Virus record (IMG/VR): IMGVR_UViG_3300017917_000396
Location: 1 to 24,518 of that record
DNA from: a virus
Strand: one strand, 5' to 3'
Length of the DNA stretch: 24,518 bases
The translations under genes and the position numbers were made by a program. Below, piece after piece: positions 15,338 to 21,200 of this stretch (position 1 is the first letter of the stretch; every line of letters starts with the position of its first letter). The notes beneath the pieces were generated by a model that saw only the letters and a list, made by a program, of their open reading frames with translations, did no database searches and was not told the origin of the DNA.

Positions 15338-15518
15338 TCTTTTTACCCTTGTTTTTTCTCATTCTTTTCGGTGTGTTCGGAAAAGGATCGTTTGTGTATT
15401 TACCTGTAAACATAGATCCACCAGATCTTGTTATAGGTGCTCCTAGTGCCGCAGGAACTGTGGCAATAGCACCGGATGTTGTAGCGCCGGCTGATTCCAT
15501 GAATTCTTTAAATCGCAT
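15327..15518 (-). CDS. 63-residue protein with capsid-targeting-like N-terminus
   Basis: Starts MRFKEFMESAGATTSGAIAT. MRxKEFME is a variant of the T4 targeting motif, with cleavage expected after FME. The rest is Gly/Ala/Thr-rich and ends in a very basic tail (PKRMRKNKGKKN), so the mature peptide would be a small basic DNA-binding-like molecule. An AAGGAT ribosome binding site sits just upstream of the ATG, inside the end of the preceding gene (11-base overlap). Proteins of this shape are common in aquatic T4-like phages; I know no function. Confidence 0.68.
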   Translation of the reverse strand: MRFKEFMESAGATTSGAIATVPAALGAPITRSGGSMFTGKYTNDPFPNTPKRMRKNKGKKNVE

Positions 15519-15804
15519 TTTCTATCCTTAATAGGGATCCTTGGATGTGTCCAGGTCCAAATTCCACACGTAAATTTTTCACATCTAAATGAGCCAGATG
15601 TGGAGCCACAAGCTCATAACGAATATGGTATTCTCCGGGTTCTGCATTGATTTGCAACAGTTCTTCTAAATACACTGTGTCACTGTCCCAGTACCAGGTT
15701 CGTTCGGCAAATAATTCGTCGTTGACATACACACGATACACTGGTGGTAAACCTTCCCAGTCGCAATGAACGTCACCTAGCACTCGCACGAATTTTTTGT
15801 CCAT
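15508..15804 (-). CDS. Small beta-rich unknown protein
   Basis: A 98-residue protein, MDKKFVRVLGDVHCDWEGLP onward, with regularly spaced strands (VYRVYVNDELFAERTW, YHIRYELVAP, LDVKNLRVEFG), which suggests a small jelly-roll or immunoglobulin-like sandwich such as carbohydrate-binding modules have. It lacks a targeting-type N-terminus, unlike its neighbours. It has no clear Shine-Dalgarno site; a CTAAATA motif lies 4 bases before the ATG. A glycan- or virion-binding role is a guess from fold pattern only. Confidence 0.6.
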   Translation of the reverse strand: MDKKFVRVLGDVHCDWEGLPPVYRVYVNDELFAERTWYWDSDTVYLEELLQINAEPGEYHIRYELVAPHLAHLDVKNLRVEFGPGHIQGSLLRIENAI

Positions 15805-15808
15805 GCTG

Positions 15809-15816
15809 TATTTAGC
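15809..15816 (-). promoter_or_regulatory. Late-promoter-like motif (GCTAAATA) just upstream of 15804
   Basis: Minus strand GCTAAATA (15816-15809), 6 of 8 matches to the T4 late consensus TATAAATA, sits in a 31-base gap and ends 4 bases before the ATG. A start from it would give an mRNA with almost no leader. The same spacing is seen before the 1726-residue gene. Weak evidence alone. Confidence 0.3.
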
Positions 15817-15835
15817 TTGTTTTCTTTTTGGGTGT

Positions 15836-16420
15836 TTAAAGACTAAATGGGTCTATTATGACAATTTGACCGTCTTTTCTACGGCCTAGATTTTCAATTG
15901 AGCGTAAATCCAGCGGTGCTTGTCCGCCAATGGCATCTTCAAGATCTTGTGTGGCCATGACCAAGCCGTCAACTTGTTGTTCTGATAATTCGGGCGGTCT
16001 TTTTTTGTTTTGATAAAATGCTGCCAGGGCTTGTTCACCACGCGGTAATGCACTCATTAAATCTTCAATGTATTCAAGCACCCGATCTTCACCGCTTACT
16101 GGGTGCAAGTATTCCATTTCGTACACAAAGTAAGTTTCGCCGTCTACTGCAAAATCTCCGGCATTGTATATACGTGGATAGTGTGGATTACGCTGATTAC
16201 GCAAGAAGAACCCTACGTAAGTTTTTACTATGTCTTCACGCTCATCTTCGCCTATGCCCACAACTTTGAGCACTGTGCCACGTGGGCTTAGAAATGCTAT
16301 TTGATCACGGCCTTCGCCTAAGTATTTGTACCCACGATCAGTGAAGTAATCTTGTATGCGTTGACTAACTGATAATTCGTCGTCGGCATTGATTTCAGCA
16401 ATAAACTCTTGTGCTCGCAT
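15836..16420 (-). CDS. Probable capsid-targeted compact kinase-like protein
   Basis: I place the start at the internal ATG (16420), not the longer form at 16444: it gives MRAQEFIAEI, nearly identical to T4 MKTYQEFIAE, and overlaps the preceding TAA by 1 base. The 194-residue product has a kinase-like pattern: glycine-rich turn LGEGRDQIAF (34-43), strand with Lys VLKVVG (K52), hinge-like YFVYEMEYL (97-105), catalytic-loop-like DLRSIENLG (D171, N177) and metal-binding IIDP (D190 in the DFG position). It is shorter than classical kinases and ends 4 residues after D190, so the activation segment and C-lobe helices are missing. It may be a phosphotransferase, AMPylator or inactive relative. If packaged, it would reach the host at injection. 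Confidence 0.68.
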   Translation of the reverse strand: MRAQEFIAEINADDELSVSQRIQDYFTDRGYKYLGEGRDQIAFLSPRGTVLKVVGIGEDEREDIVKTYVGFFLRNQRNPHYPRIYNAGDFAVDGETYFVYEMEYLHPVSGEDRVLEYIEDLMSALPRGEQALAAFYQNKKRPPELSEQQVDGLVMATQDLEDAIGGQAPLDLRSIENLGRRKDGQIVIIDPFSL

Positions 16421-17202
16421 TATAAACCTGCCAAGGGTTCCCAACCCAAATTTTCAATACGATCAGCTGGAATATTTGCTTGAGCTCGGTACCAACCATC
16501 TTTATAAGTCAACGGAATACCGCGAATGTCAATCTTCAACAAATTTAGTTCTTCATCTGAATCTTCTGTTCTAGCATACAACCAACCAGCCACTTGATAT
16601 AACTCTTGGCGTAGTCGTTGTTGATCTCCTTCGTCTACCACTAGGTAAACATTGCCATCTCTGGGTCGTAATCCAACTGCGTCAATTTCTTCAGCATTTT
16701 CTTCTGTGGTTATGTGATATGCAGTATCAAATTCATGTTGTTCTTCCGACAACTGTTCGGATTCCATCATCTCAGCACCCACACGATCAGCAATTACCGA
16801 CCATGCTTCATAGTTGGCGTTGTCATTGATCACTAGTTCACGTTGTTCTGTGTCGTATAGTCTTTCGCCGGCTTCAAATAGAGCCCGGATGATAGCAGTA
16901 GCGGCACCTTTGTAGTTGCCAGCTGTGGCATCTTCTACCACAACAATCATTGAGTCACCTTCGGCATAGGCATTGAGCGTGAGATAAAATGCTCCACGCA
17001 CTGTGTCACCACCAGCAAATGCACTGGCCGCACCCTGTTGTCCTTTGGCTGTGGTCAATCCCACACCTTCTACCACTGACTTGCCGTAGAGTTTGACGCC
17101 TGGATAAAGTTCACCAAACGCATCTTGAGCCACTGCCACAATGTTCTGTGGTTGCATCTGTTCAAAGTCCACTGACTCAACAATAAACTCACGGGCTCTC
17201 AT
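16420..17202 (-). CDS. Probable capsid-targeted protein with ADP-ribosyltransferase-like C-terminal domain
   Basis: A 260-residue protein starting MRAREFIVES, a targeting-type peptide with cleavage after IVE. Residues 20-145 form an alpha/beta domain with segment ATAIIRALFEAGERLY and a NDNANYEAWSVIADRVGAE end that resembles GNAT acetyltransferases, though the acetyl-CoA loop is not clear. The C-terminal domain (158-255) follows the ART/RNA 2'-phosphotransferase-like pattern: TAYHIT (160-165), NAEEIDAVGLRPRDGNVYLV (169-188), LLKIDIRGIPL (221-231) and ANIPADRIENLG (242-253). T4 delivers an ART, Alt, from the capsid to modify host RNA polymerase, so an injected ART here is a natural parallel. 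NAD binding and targets are unproven. ATGA overlap with the upstream 59-codon gene. Confidence 0.68.
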   Translation of the reverse strand: MRAREFIVESVDFEQMQPQNIVAVAQDAFGELYPGVKLYGKSVVEGVGLTTAKGQQGAASAFAGGDTVRGAFYLTLNAYAEGDSMIVVVEDATAGNYKGAATAIIRALFEAGERLYDTEQRELVINDNANYEAWSVIADRVGAEMMESEQLSEEQHEFDTAYHITTEENAEEIDAVGLRPRDGNVYLVVDEGDQQRLRQELYQVAGWLYARTEDSDEELNLLKIDIRGIPLTYKDGWYRAQANIPADRIENLGWEPLAGL

Positions 17203-17378
17203 TTTATTTCCTTGACTGATCCTACCTGATGATCTTGAATTTGATATTGTTGTTTTAACATGGTTCTGGCAATCTGTGCGTTGGGTGCCCAGACTTGAGC
17301 ATCAACATAGCCCACATAGTTGGGTTGATTGATACGTACTTTGGCAGTCCACAGTTTACCTAGCTGTTTTATTTTCAT
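17199..17378 (-). CDS. 59-residue unknown protein
   Basis: An ORF starting MKIKQLGKLWTAKVRINQPN and ending QVGSVKEIK. It fills the gap between its neighbours: TGA overlaps the ATG of the ART-like gene (ATGA) and the ATG lies 6 bases after the preceding stop. It has a beta-strand start followed by a helix ANAQIARTMLKQQYQIQ-like segment (residues 31-48), the layout of small phage proteins of unknown role. There is no targeting leader and only a weak ribosome binding site. Confidence 0.62.
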   Translation of the reverse strand: MKIKQLGKLWTAKVRINQPNYVGYVDAQVWAPNAQIARTMLKQQYQIQDHQVGSVKEIK

Positions 17379-17384
17379 AATATA

Positions 17385-17675
17385 TTACTTATTCTTTTGG
17401 CGACCGCTCTTCATATTGGCGCACCAGTGATACATTTTGCCTTTTTCGCCACCGTACTTACGGGCCTTAGCTCTTAAATCAGTCACTGATCCGGAGCAAC
17501 TAGCACCAGCACGTTTTACACGGCCAGGACGACTTTTGCCCTTGACCTTGCCATCTGCAAAGTTTTCTTCAACTGAACTTTGTTCGTAGAGTCGATGTAA
17601 TTTGTAAGTGGTAGAACCGGCAAAGTCTGATATGTCTGCTTCGTAGCCTAAAGCACTGGCATAACGACGAACCAA
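17385..17675 (-). CDS. 3' part of a gene interrupted by an in-frame TGA, with C-terminal Cys/basic module
   Basis: The frame is open from the TGA of the upstream gene (17714-17712) to 17385, with no ATG near the beginning; the first usable start is a TTG at 17675, with no good ribosome binding site. Read from the TGA the sequence is QKAGTRSNLYTSLVRRYASA and continues naturally from the upstream protein, so this looks like one gene split by a stop. Residues 43 to the end form a basic module with ADGKVKGKSRPGRVKRAG, C60, then YHWCANMKSGRQKNK, similar in style to the other Cys/Arg modules of the operon. It could be expressed by readthrough or weak re-initiation, or be a dead fragment. Confidence 0.55.
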   Translation of the reverse strand: MVRRYASALGYEADISDFAGSTTYKLHRLYEQSSVEENFADGKVKGKSRPGRVKRAGASCSGSVTDLRAKARKYGGEKGKMYHWCANMKSGRQKNK

Positions 17676-17711
17676 ACTTGTGTATAAGTTTGATCTTGTG
17701 CCAGCCTTTTG

Positions 17712-18296
17712 TCAGGGCTCAACATCTTTGTTGGCACTGAAATATAATTGCTCGGGTTTTCTTTTTTCAATGAATTGTGCAATGGCCGCTAGTACTGTGG
17801 CAAACACACGCTGAGCATCTCCTGCTCCTGTGACTTCTTGACTGTTGTCTCGCCAAAACTCCACACTGTAAATACCTTGCCCTTCGTCATCGTAATCCTG
17901 ATTAAACATGATGCTCAGATTACTTCCATCGGGCAAGCGAGCCAAGGCATCCGCACTTTCATCTGCTTCACTCTTTTCCCAAGTAATAGGATAAGGAGCG
18001 TCAAAAGATTCCATGATACCAGTGGCACGGCGCAATCTCAAATCGTAGTCTACATCACTTTCATAGCGATCAACATAATCGGCATAATAGCGTTGAGCTT
18101 CTGTAGGAGTGTTGGCGTCAAACTTGTGAACTACCTTGTTAGGTGTTTCAGCATGATAGATTTCATAGCCTTTGTTGAGTCTATCACGCACACGAGCCAT
18201 GCGTTCTTGTCTTGCGTCAACTTGCTGATTGGCACGACTCAAATACTGCTGTAGACGCTCGTCACTAATCTCTGCTATAAATTCACAGGCTCTCAT
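17712..18296 (-). CDS. Probable capsid-targeted protein, truncated by an in-frame TGA
   Basis: A 194-residue protein starting MRACEFIAEISDE, a very good match to the T4 targeting peptide, with cleavage after IAE. Residues 12-90 are helical and Arg/Asp-rich. The following domain runs PITWEKSEADESADALARLP, SLSIMFN, YSVEFWRDNSQEVTGAGDAQ (about 142-161), RVFATVLAAIAQFIEKRKPE and ends QLYFSANKDVEP. In relatives I recall, this domain continues after the LYFSA strand into a helix like the one encoded just past the TGA (LYTSLVRRYASALGY), so the domain here is cut before its last helix. The ATG overlaps the stop of the 1726-residue gene by 4 bases. Function unknown. Confidence 0.68.
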   Translation of the reverse strand: MRACEFIAEISDERLQQYLSRANQQVDARQERMARVRDRLNKGYEIYHAETPNKVVHKFDANTPTEAQRYYADYVDRYESDVDYDLRLRRATGIMESFDAPYPITWEKSEADESADALARLPDGSNLSIMFNQDYDDEGQGIYSVEFWRDNSQEVTGAGDAQRVFATVLAAIAQFIEKRKPEQLYFSANKDVEP

Positions 18297-21200
18297 TTTT
18301 TCTGTTTCTTTGCTTCTGGACTGATCTTTACAATCACCGCTGGATTAACCGCAGGATCATCCTTGCGTGGTACTTGATTGTACTTGGTACGCATGGCGTC
18401 TTGTCTTACTGGCGCCACTGGAGTGACTTTTGTTTCTTTGACTTTATTCTTGCGATCCAACATGTTGTAATGACCATTGTCCAACTTCAGTGCATTCACA
18501 GCCATTTGCATCACAGTGTTCTTAGCTGATTGCGGCACAGCGGCCCAGTTAGCATAGCCCAACTTCTTGGCAGCTGCATCCATGGCATTACGAGCTTTTT
18601 GTGCGTCATCAATACTTTCATTTGTTGCGGTTGACATCTTTGGTCTAACAGCAAAGCGTTCTCTGTAAGTATCAGGATCTTCTGCTCCAACAGTACGCAA
18701 CCAACTCAAGGCCTGTTGCATTGCTTCACGTTCGTTGTGATCAGCAATGTTGCGTAATACGGTACCAGTTTCTTGATCATACAAATCCCACAAAGGAACA
18801 CCGTTGGCAGAACGAGCCTGTTGAGGTTGATTTGTGGCCGCTGATGCCATAGCACGATAGCCATAGTTTTCTGTGTCTATGGGCATGCCTTGATTGCGTA
18901 GCCAGTTGTTGAATTTGTCTCCAGCATCTGTGGCAGAATCAGCACTGTATTGTAGCATCACACGATTGGTTCTGCGATCCACAATCTCATACTGACCACT
19001 ATCTTGATCTACGGTGATGTCAATGTCACGCACCTGTGGGTCTAATCTTTGTTGAATTTGACGACTGTCACGAGCATTGTCTATGGCCTGTTGAGCATTT
19101 GACGCTCGTTGTACTGAGAAGTTTTCTACATCCAGACCCTTGTCTCGCAAATAGGTCACAGAAAAATCCACAGCCTGACTCATGGTACTAGCACGGAATG
19201 TGTAGAATGGCAATAGGCTGTGTTTGTTGATGATCACATAGTCACGTGGCTGTGCAATCTGCTTGGCCAACTTGGCTCTACGGCTCAACTTGGGTTCTGG
19301 CTCAGACGGTTGCTCGCCACCATAGGGTTCAATGTAATATGGAATAACATCTGTGTATTTTTCATATGCTTGATCCGAGGCTTCCCCACGTGTAGCAGCA
19401 TCGATGATTTCCAAGGTTTCGTGATTGTCACGACGTATCACACGCCAACGGCCTGTATTGGTGCCCACATCACGTAATTCGTAAGTCTGATTAAAATCTG
19501 TCATGGAACTAGCTGGACTAACTTTGGCCTTGGCACGTTCAATAGCATCCAATTCTGTATAGTTAGAATAGTCTTGTCCGGGCACAGGTTCTCCGGTTCT
19601 ACGGTTGTACAAACGCCAGTTTGATTTTTTGTTGTCTGCCGGAACTTCCTTGGAAATGACTTTTTCAGCCCACTGCTTTTTGAGTTGTTCTGCTGTGATT
19701 TCACCGGCGCTGAACTTGCTGAACAATTCTAGATCTTTATTGCCTTCAGGAGCAATAAGTTTGTATAACTTCTTGTAGTATTCTGGACGCTCTAGGTCAG
19801 GACGACCTGCCAAGTACATGGCATAGGCAAAGCGACGCATGGTGTCTTCCAACACGTTGATTTCTTCGTCGGCTTTGGCCAAGTAATCACCACCTGGGCT
19901 ACGGAATTCAATGTAGCCGTCTTTGATGTGTGCTGATGTATATTTGCTGTTGCCCACTCCTTGCTGTACATAGTTCTGTGCCAGTTCCAACAAGTTGTTC
20001 TTCATCAACTCCATGGCTGATGCAATCTTGTCATCGTTGCGATTCTTGCTGCCAGCAACGTTTTGTTTGAGTTTTTCCATGGCACTTGCTGTGTAGGTAT
20101 TGGCCGCACGACCAAACTTGTCCAACACATACTTGTCGCCCATGAATAATATTAACTTCAAGTAGTCAACATCGCCACCTTTGTAGGGTATTGATACACC
20201 CATGTGTAGTCCAGTTGATCTGTTGGTATAGGCATTGCCTTCGTTGGGATCATTGGCCCATTCAACGACCTTTTGCAGTTGCTCAATGGCCTGATTTAAC
20301 GGCATAGGTGGGCTAACAATTTCCAAGCCTACTTCTTCATTTTTGTCGTCGGGATCTAATGATCCGTCGGGTTCAATCACATAGTAATCACCACGCTTTT
20401 GACTGTGGTATCCTGAACTAACTTTCACAGGCATGCCAGTGGCATTGCGCAGGCTCACACCAATGTCGTCCCAATCACGTGATCCGTAGTTGCTGTTTCC
20501 GCCACCAGTGTAGTAGGGCCAATCCAGACTGTACTCGTTGGCCACATCGCTCATCCAGCGCAGGCCGATGTCATTAAAGAAATCGCTGTCGTCTGCATCA
20601 TATCCGTCACGGAAGTTGTCCAGAGCTTGATCATAGTAGCCGTCTTGATTGTCTATGCTGGCTTCAACTTCTTCATCCAAGATCTCGTCAGCAATGTCCA
20701 CAGCTTCAAGGTATTGAGCATATCTTTCATTCTCTTTTTTGTATTCTTCTTGATCTGCATTCTTTGTAAAGCGTGGTGCTTTATTACCAGCAGCCATAAC
20801 TTGATCAGCTTCGGCATCATCCAGGCCCATGCCATCTGTCAAGGCACTGAGTATGCGCTCGTCCATTGGACGTTCTTCCAACCATACTTCACGCACAAGA
20901 TCTTCTGATTCACGATTAAACGCATCAATGATTTGATCATCGCGCCACTCAAAGTAGGCTTCATCCAATTGATTTCTCAAGCGGTCGGCCTGGCGATCAC
21001 TGAGTCCATATCCGTATTCATCATTCATGAAAAAATCAATGACTTCGTCAACGGTCCTTGCACGCTCGTCCATGTCATAGTCGGGTTCCATGTCTTGCTC
21101 TTCAGCATCTCCGGCAGTGTCACGGAAAATTAATTCTGCTTCAAACCCAGCACGTATGCCTTCTGCTTCTGGGCTACTAGCAAACTTGGCCAAAGCACTC

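Noticed and set aside
17712-17714. Reassigned TGA codon across the phage
   Set aside because: Many clear genes end in TGA within ATGA overlaps with the next gene, so TGA is a normal stop here.
17838-18254. Plus-strand ORF of 138 codons
   Set aside because: Antisense to the MRACEFIAE gene, no ribosome binding site and no recognisable protein features.
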